Source: Cohnella algarum (GTDB lineage Bacteria > Bacillota > Bacilli > Paenibacillales > Paenibacillaceae). From it: a stretch of DNA of 64,000 nucleotides. Of the stretch, positions 1 through 10,460 are shown piece after piece (within the stretch, counting starts at the first letter, position 1; every line of letters begins with the position of its first letter). The notes below the pieces were generated by a model that saw nothing but the letters and a program-made list of their open reading frames with translations, was not told the origin of the DNA and did no database searches. A program made the position numbers and the translations under genes. The DNA lies in contig NZ_JAFHKM010000002.1 in NCBI RefSeq assembly GCF_016937515.1, positions 1,979,001 through 2,043,000 of the forward strand. Reading direction: 5' to 3'.

Positions 1-726
1 GACTCGTTTTTCATGCTGCTGGGGGCGGCGCTCGTCGGCTTCGTTACCGTCTTCCTCATTCAAATGTTTCAATCCAGCGGCTTGCAAAGCGACGCCTCGA
101 TCGGAGTCGTGTTCACCGCCCTGTTCGCCGTCGGCGTCGTGCTGGTCAGCCTGAACGCGCGGAACATCGATCTCGATCTGGATTGCGTCCTGTTCGGGGA
201 AATCGCCTACGTCCAATGGAACGTGCTGGAGATCGGGGGAACGGCGCTCGGGCCGAAGGCGGTCTGGCTCGTCGGGTTTGCGCTGTTGGCGATCGTCGCG
301 GTCGTCGGTCTCTTTTACAAGCAGTTCAAGATATGCGCCTTCGATCCCGCGCTCGCTCTCGCGCTGGGCATCCCGGTCGCCGTCTTCCATTACGCGCTGA
401 TGGGCCTGGTGTCGCTCGCGACGGTCAGCTCCTTCGAGAGCGTCGGAGCCGTCCTCGTCGTCGGCCTGCTCGTCATTCCGCCCTCGGCGGCCTATCTGCT
501 GACAGACCGGCTCGGCCGAATGATCGGCATCGCGGTCGGGATCGGCGTCGCAAGCTCGGTCGCCGGCTACTACGCCGCCGTTTGGCTCGACGCGTCCATC
601 GCGGGCTGCATGGTATGCGCCGCCGGCGCGCAGTTCGCGCTCGCGTTCCTGTTCTCGCCGAAGCACGGCCTGGCGGCGAAACGGCGCCGCCGGCTCCGCT
701 CGGCGCTGGCCGGTCAAGCGGGCTGA
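1..726 (+). CDS. Metal ABC transporter permease, ABC-3 (ZnuB/MntB-like) family, 5' truncated
   Basis: The reading frame is open from base 1, so the gene starts before the window; 241 residues are visible. It is a very hydrophobic protein with about seven membrane-spanning stretches, and the pattern near residues 145-175 (SVGAVLVVGLLVIPPSAAYLL) is characteristic of ABC-3 family permeases for Zn, Mn or Fe. It would form the membrane channel of an importer together with an ATPase and a substrate-binding lipoprotein, presumably encoded upstream. The C terminus is short and basic. The metal cannot be told from the permease. No clear terminator follows; the next gene converges on it from the other strand. 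Confidence 0.85.
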   Translation, partial: DSFFMLLGAALVGFVTVFLIQMFQSSGLQSDASIGVVFTALFAVGVVLVSLNARNIDLDLDCVLFGEIAYVQWNVLEIGGTALGPKAVWLVGFALLAIVAVVGLFYKQFKICAFDPALALALGIPVAVFHYALMGLVSLATVSSFESVGAVLVVGLLVIPPSAAYLLTDRLGRMIGIAVGIGVASSVAGYYAAVWLDASIAGCMVCAAGAQFALAFLFSPKHGLAAKRRRRLRSALAGQAG

Positions 727-919
727 CCGGGGGCGGCCGATCCGGCGTGACTCGCCGGACGAACCGGGCGGCGCCCGTCCGCCGACTCCCTATCCCGGCC
801 CTCGTGCCGCCGCTTCTTGTTGGCGGCTTCGCGGGGGCCGATTTTCATGAAAGAACCGCTATGGTAATATAAGTGTGCAATGGGATGTCCAGACCGTTGG
901 GCTGCGGCGCCGGATGCGG

Positions 920-1780
920 TCAGGAGCGCGTCGCCTTCCGGTATTCCCGGGGGGATTGCCGGGTGATTTTTTTGAACGTTTTGCCGAAATGCGAGAAGTT
1001 GTCGAATCCGACGGACGACGCGATTTCGGCGATCGTCGCTTCGCTGTCCCGCAGCAGGCGCTGCGCCTCCTTGATGCGCGTCAGAATCAAATAGTCGGAG
1101 AAGGCGAAGCCGGTCACTTCCTTGAACATGCGGCTCAGGTAGTACGGACTGATGAAAAAGCTCTCGGCCACGCCGCCCAGCTTGACGGGCTCGTGGTAGT
1201 GCTCGTTCAGGTAGCGGACGATTTCCGAGATTTTGGCGTGCAGCGGCGTCGAGTCGAAGACGGGAACCGGCTCGTTGTCCAGCAGGTAGCGCGCGGTCGC
1301 AAGGAGCAGCTCGACGATGCCGGCGGCGGGCGTCAGCTCGTAGCCCGGCGGTTTGTTCCGGATTTCGGCGACGATGCGGCGGATCGTGCCGGCGACGGCT
1401 TTTTGTTCGGCGAGCGGGAGCCGGATGACATGGCTTTTCTGCTCGAACGGGCTGAGCAGCAGCTTGGCGTGAGGGCCGCCCCGTTCCCGGATGAAGGCGT
1501 CGCCGAAATGGATGACGACCCGCTCGTGGCCGGATTCGCCGGCGTGCAGCGTTTTGTGCAGCTCGTTTTTGGCGATGAAGACGAGGTCTCCCTGCTCCAC
1601 CGTGTACGTGCGGTCTTTTACAAAGTAAATGCGCTTGCCGGACAGCAGGTAGTAAATTTCGTAATACGAGTGGAAATGGTCGGATTGCATCGTGTACGGT
1701 CCGCTTCGTCTTACGTATTCCACGAAGTGGTCCGTTTCGAGGCCGTAACGGCTCGTTTCCCATGCGGTCGGCGGCTGCAT
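920..1780 (-). CDS. AraC-family transcriptional regulator with N-terminal cupin domain
   Basis: This is a 286-residue protein. The first ~100 residues form a cupin-like sensor fold (HFHSYYEIYYLLSG), the usual sugar-binding domain of this family. The C-terminal ~100 residues carry two helix-turn-helices (VAESFFISPYYLSRMFKEVTG and IAEIASSVGFDNFSHFGKTFKK) followed by the PREYR signature. The ATG at 1780 is preferred because AAAGGAG lies 8 nt upstream; an in-frame ATG at 1810 lacks a site. It is divergent from the dehydrogenase/uronate isomerase pair, so it probably controls that operon in response to a sugar or sugar acid. The ligand is unknown. Confidence 0.9.
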   Translation of the reverse strand: MQPPTAWETSRYGLETDHFVEYVRRSGPYTMQSDHFHSYYEIYYLLSGKRIYFVKDRTYTVEQGDLVFIAKNELHKTLHAGESGHERVVIHFGDAFIRERGGPHAKLLLSPFEQKSHVIRLPLAEQKAVAGTIRRIVAEIRNKPPGYELTPAAGIVELLLATARYLLDNEPVPVFDSTPLHAKISEIVRYLNEHYHEPVKLGGVAESFFISPYYLSRMFKEVTGFAFSDYLILTRIKEAQRLLRDSEATIAEIASSVGFDNFSHFGKTFKKITRQSPREYRKATRS

Positions 1781-1873
1781 GCGTCGGTCTCCTTTCGAAT
1801 GCGGGAACAAAAAGCAAAATATGCGGGGTTTCTCGGAAAAAGGGCATCATTTTAGCAGAATTATAGCATTTCG

Positions 1874-1893
1874 TTGCTTTAGAATAAAAGCAA
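1874..1893. promoter_or_regulatory. Inverted repeat in the divergent promoter region (candidate operator)
   Basis: TTGCTTT and AAAGCAA form a perfect 7-bp inverted repeat with a 6-nt spacer, between the divergent AraC regulator and dehydrogenase genes. On the minus strand a TATAAT-like -10 lies just beyond it (about 1859-1864), so the repeat overlaps the likely regulator promoter. That it binds the AraC protein is inference from position only. Confidence 0.35.
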
Positions 1894-1922
1894 TTCCCGC
1901 ATATCGAGAGGAGAACGCCATC

Positions 1923-3218
1923 ATGTCAGCGAAAAAGAAATACGTACTGGTCGGAACGGGCGGCAGAGCCGAATTTTTCTATGGCGCTATTGCAAGCGAT
2001 TTCAGGGAAACGTCGGAGCTGCTCGCGTTTTGCGATATCAACCAGACGCGCATGAACTACGCCAACAAGCTGCTGGCCGAAAAATACGACTACCCGAGCG
2101 TCCGCACGTACAAAACCGACGAGTTCGACCGCATGATCGAAACGGAGAAGCCGGATTTCGTCATCGTCACGAGCGTGGACCGCACGCACCATACGTACAT
2201 CATCCGGGCGATGGAGCTCGGCTGCGACGTCATCACCGAGAAGCCGATGACCGTCGACGAGAAAAAATGCCAGGAAATCGTCGACGCGGTCGAGCGCACC
2301 GGACGCAACGTCCGCGTGACGTTCAACTACCGCTACGCGCCGCACCATACGAAGGTCCGGGAGCTGATCGAGTCCGGCGTCATCGGCAAAGTGAACGCCG
2401 TTCATTTCGAATGGCTGCTCAACACGAAGCACGGCGCCGACTATTTCCGGCGCTGGCACCGCGACAAGCGCAACAGCGGCGGGCTGCTCGTGCACAAGTC
2501 GACGCACCACTTCGATCTCGTCAACTTCTGGATCGGCTCGCAGCCGGAAACGGTGTTCGCGTTCGGCGACCTGCTGTTCTACGGCCGCGAAAACGCCGAG
2601 CAGCGCGGCGTGACGAAATTTTACGAGCGCGCGACCGGCAACCCGAACGCGGAAGGCGATCCGTTCGCGCTGCCGCTGGACGGCAACGAGCATCTGAAGG
2701 CGATGTACCTGGACGCGGAACACGAGGACGGCTACCGCCGCGACCAAAGCGTATTCGGCGACGGCATCAGCATCGAGGATACGATGGGCGTCATCGTTCG
2801 CTACCGGAACCAGGCGATTTTGACGTATTCGCTGACCTCGTATGCGCCGTGGGAAGGCTACCGGATCGCGTTTACGGGCAGCAAGGGACGTCTGGAGCTG
2901 GAGGTCGTCGAAACATCGTACGTCAACTCCGGCGGCAAAAAGTCGGACGAAGGGGCGCTCGAAGGCATCCGCTTCACCGTGCTGCCGATGTTCGGCGCAC
3001 CGTACAAAGTCGAGTTCGAAAAGAAGCAGGGCGGCCACGGCGGCGGCGATCCGGTGCTGCTGAACGATCTGTTCGGGGTTCCGGTTCCCGACAAGTTCAA
3101 CCGCGCGGCGAACCATGTCGACGGCGCGAGGTCGATTCTGACGGGCATCGCGGCGAATCGTTCCATCCGGACCGGGCAAGCCGTGCAAATCAACGATCTG
3201 GTCAAGTTCCACAACTAG
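1923..3218 (+). CDS. Gfo/Idh/MocA family NAD(P)-dependent oxidoreductase
   Basis: The protein is 431 residues long. The N terminus has a Rossmann dinucleotide-binding motif of the GxGGR type (YVLVGTGGRAEFF), followed by the family EKP motif (CDVITEKPMTVDE), whose Lys is catalytic, and by a C-terminal alpha/beta domain with an HKSTHHFD segment. These enzymes oxidise or reduce sugars, inositols or their derivatives; the substrate is not deducible. The ATG at 1923 follows GAGAGGAGAA, whereas the longer frame from 1779 overlaps the AraC gene. It lies 86 nt upstream of uronate isomerase and is probably co-transcribed, suggesting uronic acid or aldonic acid catabolism. Confidence 0.88.
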   Translation: MSAKKKYVLVGTGGRAEFFYGAIASDFRETSELLAFCDINQTRMNYANKLLAEKYDYPSVRTYKTDEFDRMIETEKPDFVIVTSVDRTHHTYIIRAMELGCDVITEKPMTVDEKKCQEIVDAVERTGRNVRVTFNYRYAPHHTKVRELIESGVIGKVNAVHFEWLLNTKHGADYFRRWHRDKRNSGGLLVHKSTHHFDLVNFWIGSQPETVFAFGDLLFYGRENAEQRGVTKFYERATGNPNAEGDPFALPLDGNEHLKAMYLDAEHEDGYRRDQSVFGDGISIEDTMGVIVRYRNQAILTYSLTSYAPWEGYRIAFTGSKGRLELEVVETSYVNSGGKKSDEGALEGIRFTVLPMFGAPYKVEFEKKQGGHGGGDPVLLNDLFGVPVPDKFNRAANHVDGARSILTGIAANRSIRTGQAVQINDLVKFHN

Positions 3219-3304
3219 CAATCGGACAATCGGGAGCGGGCGAAGCGGCGAAGGCTTCGTCCGCTTCGCCATGACGGTTCGGGAAGCATAAGCGAAGGAG
3301 ACGA

Positions 3305-4720
<1,416 letters not shown>

Positions 4721-5015
4721 ATCCGAGCGCATCCGAAGCATCAGCCGCTTCGACACGGTTCGTTCCTATCGGGACGGCCGGTCCGGGGCGGCTTTTTTTC
4801 GCGGCCGGGAAGGAAAAGACGACGAAGCCGGCTTTACCCGCTTTTGCCCGCCTCTTTCGAAAACTCCCTGCATCCTTTTTTTTGCGCCAACGTAACCCTT
4901 AATGTAGCCTTTTTGCCCCGCCTAAAGTCCAGTCCGAAAACCGACGCAGGTTCATGACGGGCCGTGCAGCGATTCTTTATAATAAAACCTGCAGGCCGTA
5001 AAAGAGGAGAACAGA

Positions 5016-5609
5016 ATGTTTCAAAATTTGGTCGACATTTTTTTGGAGTTTGGCGTCTGGGGATTGGCGATTCACTCGTTCGTCGATGCCATCATTTTTC
5101 CGATTCCGGCCTTTTTTCTGCAGGTATCGTTAAGCCTTGTCGACCCTTCGTCGGCGTTATGGTACGCGACCGTGGGCTATATCGCCTGTTTGCTCGGAAC
5201 GCCGGTAGGGTACGGGATCGGCAAGCTGCTGGGTCATTCGGTGCTCTACAAATTGCTGAAAAAGGAATGGATCGACAAGGCAACCGCCATGTTCCAAAAA
5301 AACGGCGAGGCGACCGTGCTTATCGGCGCGTTCACTCCGATTCCGTTCAAAGTGTTTACGATCATGTCGGGGTGTTTGAAGTTTCCTCTATGGAAGCTGA
5401 TCGGCTATGCCGCCATAGGCCGGGCCGTCAAATTTTACGTCGTCGGGTTTTTGTTTTACTATTATGGCCGGATGGCGGAGAGCATGGTCAAGGACGTATC
5501 GCTCTACATTTTCGTGATTTTCGTTCCGATTCTCCTCCTGGGCCTATGGCTGAAGCGAAGACACGACCGAAAGAAGCAGGCGCGAAACGCCGAGCAACAG
5601 CAACTGTAA
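5016..5609 (+). CDS. DedA/VTT-family membrane protein (first copy)
   Basis: A 197-residue integral membrane protein with the VTT (SNARE-associated) fold: re-entrant PIPAFFLQ and FTPIPFKVFTIMSG segments around residues 29-36 and 106-120, and a basic C-terminal tail. DedA proteins are flippase-like exporters or recyclers of membrane lipids such as undecaprenyl phosphate or phosphatidylethanolamine. This copy is of the YqaA-like type because the second motif reads TPIPFK rather than LPGIR. AGAGGAGAACAGA precedes the ATG. A paralogue follows 21 nt downstream, so the two are probably translated from one transcript. Confidence 0.85.
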   Translation: MFQNLVDIFLEFGVWGLAIHSFVDAIIFPIPAFFLQVSLSLVDPSSALWYATVGYIACLLGTPVGYGIGKLLGHSVLYKLLKKEWIDKATAMFQKNGEATVLIGAFTPIPFKVFTIMSGCLKFPLWKLIGYAAIGRAVKFYVVGFLFYYYGRMAESMVKDVSLYIFVIFVPILLLGLWLKRRHDRKKQARNAEQQQL

Positions 5610-5630
5610 GGTGCGGCAAGGGGCTGGCAA

Positions 5631-6248
5631 ATGGAATTGCTGGAATACATCGAACGATTGTTTTCGCAATACGGCTATTGGGTGCTGCTGATCGGCCTGC
5701 CCCTGGACGCGATCGCGCTGCCGATTCCCCCCGGCAATACGACGCTGGCGTTAACCGGATATTTGGCGTCGCAACGTATTTTGGCGTGGCTTCCGGCGCT
5801 CGGTTCCGCTTACTCGGGCGCGGTGATCGGCATTACGGCGACTTACTGGCTCGGACGCAAGATCGGGGCTCCGCTTGTCGAAAGATACGGAAAGTGGCTG
5901 TTTCTCAAACCCGACCATGTGGCAAAAACGCGCAAAGCATACGACCGGTACGGAAGCAAAGTGCTGTTGTTCAGCTATTTTCTGCCGGGCATCCGCCAAT
6001 TCATCGGTTATTTCGCCGGCATTATCCAAGTGCCGTACCGTTCTTTCGCACTGTACGCCTACACGGGCTGCGCCTTGTGGGTGAGCGCCTTTTTCCTGAT
6101 CGGGTACGGATTCGGGGACCAGTGGGAGATCGTTTTCGGGTTAGTCGAACGGTACATGAAATTCGTTTTCGCGGGGCTGTGCGCGGCCGCCGCCGTCGTC
6201 TTCGGCTTGAAGTGGCGGCGCAGCCGGCTGGAGCGGGCCGGACGGTGA
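5631..6248 (+). CDS. DedA/VTT-family membrane protein (second copy)
   Basis: A 205-residue protein with the DedA hallmarks LPIPPGNTTLALTGYLAS (about residues 30-46) and YFLPGIRQFIGYFAG (about residues 119-133), the classical arginine-containing re-entrant loop motif. It has five to six hydrophobic segments and a basic end. It likely moves polyprenyl phosphate or phospholipid head groups across the cytoplasmic membrane. It is in tandem with another DedA gene but too diverged to be a recent duplication; the pair could form a heteromer (inference). Confidence 0.88.
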   Translation: MELLEYIERLFSQYGYWVLLIGLPLDAIALPIPPGNTTLALTGYLASQRILAWLPALGSAYSGAVIGITATYWLGRKIGAPLVERYGKWLFLKPDHVAKTRKAYDRYGSKVLLFSYFLPGIRQFIGYFAGIIQVPYRSFALYAYTGCALWVSAFFLIGYGFGDQWEIVFGLVERYMKFVFAGLCAAAAVVFGLKWRRSRLERAGR

Positions 6249-6267
6249 CCCGGTGAGGAGCATGACA

Positions 6268-6298
6268 AAGGGCCTCCTGCTAGCGACAGGAGACCCTT
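6268..6298. terminator. Hairpin between convergent genes, probable bidirectional terminator
   Basis: AAGGGCCTCCTG and CAGGAGACCCTT pair over 11 of 12 positions around a 7-nt loop. It sits between the DedA pair (plus) and the NlpC/P60 gene (minus). Neither side has a T run, so termination efficiency is uncertain. Confidence 0.5.
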
Positions 6299-6313
6299 GG
6301 CGATACTAGCGGC

Positions 6314-6790
6314 TTACGCTTTGTAAGCGGCCACTGCCTCGTACGTTGCGTCGTCCAGGACGCGGCGCGCGCCGAGGTAGCGTTTTGCGTAATAGCTTTC
6401 GTCGAGGTCGGTTACCGTAACCCCTTTGGATGTCGAAGCGTGGGCGAATTTGTTGTTTCCGACATATACGCCAACGTGAGATACGCCTTTGCCGTTCGTG
6501 TTGAAGAACACGAGGTCTCCCGGGCGCAGCTCGCTTTGCTCGACTTCCGTTCCGGTCTCGAACTGGTCTTTGGACGAACGAGGCAGCTTGATTTCGAACT
6601 TCTTGAATACGTAGGACGTGAAGCCCGAGCAGTCGAACCCGCTGGTCGTCGTTCCGCCGTATTGGTAGTCGACACCGATCAGATCGGTGACCTCGTCGTT
6701 CAGCTTGGAGCCCGCAGACGCGGTTCCCGCCTGAAAGGCCAGCAAGAACGCGAATGAGAAAGCAAGAAAACCGAGTGACAACTTCCGCAA
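6314..6790 (-). CDS. Secreted NlpC/P60 peptidoglycan endopeptidase
   Basis: A 158-residue exported cell-wall hydrolase. An N-terminal signal peptide (about residues 1-26, ending TASAG) is followed directly by an NlpC/P60 domain without binding modules. The catalytic triad is visible: Cys54 in FDCSGFTSYVF, His105 in SHVGVYVG and His117 in FAHAS. Such enzymes cut the gamma-D-Glu-meso-DAP bond of stem peptides. The start is TTG, supported by GGAAGGAG 8 nt upstream. The leader is a cyclic-di-AMP riboswitch, so the hydrolase is likely switched off when cyclic-di-AMP is high, a common arrangement in Firmicutes. Confidence 0.93.
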   Translation of the reverse strand: MRKLSLGFLAFSFAFLLAFQAGTASAGSKLNDEVTDLIGVDYQYGGTTTSGFDCSGFTSYVFKKFEIKLPRSSKDQFETGTEVEQSELRPGDLVFFNTNGKGVSHVGVYVGNNKFAHASTSKGVTVTDLDESYYAKRYLGARRVLDDATYEAVAAYKA

Positions 6791-6810
6791 AACAAGTGAC
6801 TCCTTCCAAT

Positions 6811-6940
6811 GCCTACGAGGTTAGCTGAAGGGTTCGGTAGAAGGTTCCCTATGATTCCTGCTAGCGAAGCGGAATCAATTCACCCGGCAAATCTGGTTCC
6901 CCCGTTTCCCTGTGCAAGGAAATTCGGCAGTTTTCGCACA
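6811..6940 (-). promoter_or_regulatory. Cyclic-di-AMP riboswitch (ydaO-yuaA class)
   Basis: Read on the minus strand, the leader of the NlpC/P60 gene shows the conserved blocks of the ydaO-yuaA class in order: GGGGGAACC, GGGTGAAT, TAGGG, CCGAACCC and then CAGCTAACCTCGTAGGC immediately before the ribosome binding site. These blocks form the pseudo-symmetric cyclic-di-AMP pockets. The class is an off switch and often controls cell-wall hydrolases. Boundaries are approximate; no separate terminator stem is obvious, so control could act at an embedded terminator or at translation. Confidence 0.88.
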
Positions 6941-7053
6941 TGAGAATTAATTATTCGCGCAGTGGGAGTCTTTTCCTGCCGATAAAAGATTAGAATTCGT
7001 TAATATAAAGTTAAGAAAGCTTTAATAAACGCGAAAAAACCGGAATGAAAACG

Positions 7054-7103
7054 AAAAAAGCTATTCCAGGCGCTGCGAATCGCGGCGACGGAATAGCTTT
7101 TTT
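7054..7103. terminator. Bidirectional intrinsic terminator
   Basis: AAAAAAGCTATTCC and GGAATAGCTTTTTT are perfect inverted complements 22 nt apart, giving a 14-bp stem with a T run on both strands. It ends the minus-strand membrane-protein/peptidase operon and insulates it from the riboswitch-controlled gene. Confidence 0.85.
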
Positions 7104-7143
7104 GGCGAACGTTTGCAGGGCGAGGGGCGGGGGAGAACGACGG

Positions 7144-7962
7144 TCAGGCGGCCGAATCGGCCTTCCATAACGCGTATTGGGAGGCCGAGGTCCAGACGGC
7201 CATCATGGTTCGGACGAATTGAAACGCTTGGTGAACCGCGACGGAAATGAATCCGGTCCAGAACATCGTCGCGCCCGTGACGGCGACCGAAGCCGCCGCG
7301 CCGATCCCCGTCAGCAACAGCGTAACGGCGGCCAGCGGCAGCGCTTTGGCGCACGCGCGGGCAAGCCCTTTGACGATGCCATCCTTAGATACGGCGCCGA
7401 ACTGCATGAATTGGAACAGCAGATGAACGATAAAAATCCAGCACATCCAGACGGCGGCGTAAGGGAGCATTTTCAACGCCCACGACTCGACGGAAAATTG
7501 CGCCAGAAATTGCGATTTGGCGAAGGGGAGGAGCCATAAAGCCGGCAGAAAAGCCAATGCGTTCTCCAGCAGGTACAGCAGAACGACCGGCTTCCACGCG
7601 CGGCGCATGCCGGTGAGCATCCGGGTTCCCCGCTCTTCGTCGGCGTGATGGAAGGAATAGTACAGGCCGGCGTTCAGCAGCGGCGTGAGCACCATGCGGA
7701 GAAGCAGCATTCCCGCCAGCATAAGGAGAGCTTCGTTCATGAGGTCGGTTTTGGTCAGACGGAATTGGGCCTCGATCAGGAACAACCGGACCGCGTTGCC
7801 GTTCGGGTGCCCGTCGGGGTAACGGGCGAGGATCGGCGTGACGACCGAATCGATAAATCGGTACAGAAAGAAGCCCCACAGCAGCCGGTACAAAAACAGG
7901 GCGACCAGCACGTATTTATGCCGGGAGGTCAAACTCCATCCCTCGCGGATTATTGAGCGCAT
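7144..7962 (-). CDS. Multi-pass membrane protein of unknown function
   Basis: A 272-residue protein with about six hydrophobic segments (for example near residues 18-36, 80-96, 121-146, 165-186, 205-225 and 230-250). No enzymatic motif is recognised. It begins 11 nt after the end of the M1 peptidase gene, on the same strand, so the two form an operon; a role linked to the membrane-anchored peptidase or its substrate is conceivable but not shown. The basic N terminus (MRSIIREGWSLTSRHK) points to a cytosolic start. Confidence 0.75.
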   Translation of the reverse strand: MRSIIREGWSLTSRHKYVLVALFLYRLLWGFFLYRFIDSVVTPILARYPDGHPNGNAVRLFLIEAQFRLTKTDLMNEALLMLAGMLLLRMVLTPLLNAGLYYSFHHADEERGTRMLTGMRRAWKPVVLLYLLENALAFLPALWLLPFAKSQFLAQFSVESWALKMLPYAAVWMCWIFIVHLLFQFMQFGAVSKDGIVKGLARACAKALPLAAVTLLLTGIGAAASVAVTGATMFWTGFISVAVHQAFQFVRTMMAVWTSASQYALWKADSAA

Positions 7963-7973
7963 CTCGTTTCACC

Positions 7974-10036
7974 TCACCAGGCCAGGATGCCGAGCAGACC
8001 GTCCACCAGCTTGGTCAAGCCGATATTCCAGCGGGTCCGAACGGGTTCGTCCACATCGGTTTTCAAAAAGTTGTTATACCGGTAATTGTCGAGCACGACC
8101 GCCATTTCGGGATCGACCGCCACGAATTGCAGCGGCGATTCGTGTTTGACCTGGAACTGCACGTGCTTTTGCGCGCCGTCCCATGTTTTGCGCAGCTTTT
8201 CGCCGTTGGCGAATTGGAACCATACCGATACCGGTTCGGGACTGCCGCCGCGCTTCAGCACGACCCTGGATTCGTAAACGTTCTGATCGTTCAGGCGCGA
8301 TTCGATCGATTCGACGGAGAAGTCGGCCATTTGGCCGTTTTGGACGTACGCATGGAAAAACTCGGTCCATTTCTTTTTCGTCACGCTCTCGACGACTTTC
8401 TGGAAGTCGTAAGAGGATGGGTGCCTGAACCGGTACGTCTGGAAATAGGTCCGCATGATTTTGTTCATCGTTTTTTCGCCTACCTGCTGTTCGATGGCTT
8501 TGAGCACAAGCTTGCCGCGCATGTACACGTTTTCCGCGTAGCTGTTTGAATCGCCGTACGCCCAGGCGTATTGCTTCAGCGGTTCGGGCCGGGTCAAATA
8601 GCTCGCCTCGACGATAGGGTTGGGGACGACATCGTAAATTTCCTCCATCAGCTTATCTTCCGTGTAGGACGTAAAGCCTTCGTCCAGCCAAGCTTCTTCG
8701 AATTCGTTCGTGGCGACGATGCCGTACCAGTATTGATGGGCGATTTCGTGCACGACGGTCCGTTCCAGCTCGAACCCGGGGTTGTCGTTTTTGGCCGCCG
8801 CTCCCGTGATGAGGGTCGGGTACTCCATGCCGCCCGCGCCGTTGGCGTCGGCCGGCGGGATGACGATGGAAAGGGTGGAATAAGGATAGTCCCCGTACCA
8901 TTTGCCCAGCAGCGCCAGCGCGGACTTGGCGGCGTGCATATAGCGCTCCTGCAAATCCTTGTGAAGCGGGTCGATGTACAGCTTGATCCGGACGCCCGGC
9001 ACGCCGATGGACGAAAATGAATCTTCTACGTAATGAAAAGAAGGGGATGCCGCCCAGGCAAAGTCGTGCACGTCGTCGGCGTAAAACTGGTACGTTTTGC
9101 GGCCGTCCTTGATGACCGCCTGCTGCGTCTGAAAGCCGGTTGCGGCCACTTTGTACGCTTCGGGCACGTCGATTTTGACGCTGTAAATGCCGAAGTCCGA
9201 GTAAAACTCCGAATTTCCGTGATACTGGTGCGTGTTCCAGCCTTCGGATGTCCGTCCCCGCGTTCCGACCGTCTCGTAGGCGGCGGCTTTGGGGAACCAT
9301 TGCCCGGCCATCACGAAGTCTTCGGCTTTGCCCATGCGGGCGAACACTTGCGGCAGCTGAACGGCGAACGTCATGCGCAGCGTTACCTTCTGACCGGGGG
9401 CGACCGGCTCCGGAAGCCGGAAGGACGCGAGGGTCCGGTCGTCTTTGTTGCCGTCGTCGGGCTGGACGTAATGCAACCGGGGGAGCAGCGTTTCGCCCTG
9501 GGCGGTTTCAAGCGACGTCAGCGTCATCGCTCCGTAGCTTCCGTTTTTCATCCGGTCCCCTCTGAGCTGGCCCCCGATTCTTTCAAAAACGTGCTGCCCG
9601 GAGAAAAAGCGTTCGGATATAAGTGCAGGTAAAACTCTTGGACGGGCTTGCGGCCGGGGTTTTTCCAGGTTAGCGTCTGCTGCCCCGACAGCGTGCCGTC
9701 TTCCTCCAATTTGACGCTGATGTGGTACTCCGAAACCCGGTTGCTCAGAACGACCGGCTTGGGCGCGATCGGCACGTCGGCTTCGGGCTCCGCGGCGGCT
9801 GCCTTCGCGTCGGACGGACCGGCGGGGGCGGAAGCCGTTCGCAGCTCCGGCACCTCCGGCGAATGTCGTTCCGGCGGCTCCGCGGCCGACTCCTGCAGCC
9901 CGGCGGACTGAAGGGCGGAGGCGGGCAGGGCGTACTGGTTGACCCAAGCCTCCGCGAATCCGAACGGAATCGAGAAGACGAGCATGGCGGCAGCGGCGGC
10001 CAAAACAAGGTAACGCATAAAGCGGCGTTGGGGCAT
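7974..10036 (-). pseudogene. M1-family zinc metallopeptidase, apparently frameshifted (one base missing)
   Basis: The protein would be 687 residues. It starts with an N-terminal membrane anchor or signal (MPQRRFMRYLVLAAAAAMLV), an Ala/Pro/Glu-rich linker, then an M1 peptidase body with the GGMEYP exopeptidase-type motif and the zinc site HEIAHQ plus a downstream Glu (EEAWLDEGFTSY). Start: ATG at 10036 after GGGAGGG. The reading frame breaks at the C run 9571-9575: upstream coding ends at ...FLKESG and resumes in another frame with GQLRGD; one more G on the coding strand (six instead of five) restores a continuous protein. Sequencing undercall is as likely as a real mutation. It is followed by a membrane-protein gene in the same operon. 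Confidence 0.85.
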
Positions 10037-10129
10037 ACGGATTACCCTCCCGTTGACAAGCTTACTACGGGATATATATGCCGGTTGTCCAAGGAATATA
10101 TCTGAGGGCGGACAACATCTCCGGCGGGC

Positions 10130-10340
10130 GGATCGGCGCGAAGCGGCGGGGTGCCGGATCGGGCGGCAAGGTAAGGGCGCGGGATAGCGGCGGGCTGGCG
10201 GATCGGCGGCAAGGCGGCGGGGTGTCGGGCGGAAGCGGGCTGGCGGATCGGCGGCGGAGCGGCGGGATGCCGGGCGGAGGCGGGCTGGCGGATCGGGAGG
10301 GAAGGCGGCGGGGTGCCGGGCGGAGGCGGGGCGTCCGGGA
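10130..10340. repeat. GC-rich 45-bp tandem repeat upstream of the M1 peptidase gene
   Basis: The 17-mer GCGGGCTGGCGGATCGG recurs at 10190, 10235 and 10280, exactly 45 bp apart, with degraded copies on both sides. The rest of each unit is also similar (GGCGG, GTGCCGGGCGGA). Together with the promoter of the leftward peptidase gene this fills the 424-bp gap before ywhD. A minus-strand frame reads through it as a 15-residue Pro/Arg/Ala repeat, but there is no start signal to suggest it is translated. Confidence 0.8.
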
Positions 10341-10460
10341 TCACGAGCGGAAAGTGCCCTGGGATCGCGCGTCGCTTTCCGTTTGCTGCGATCCATCGCT
10401 TTTCCCGGTCAAATTCGCTACAATGGGATTAGTTAGTCCGTTTGGATGGAGGCGTATACG

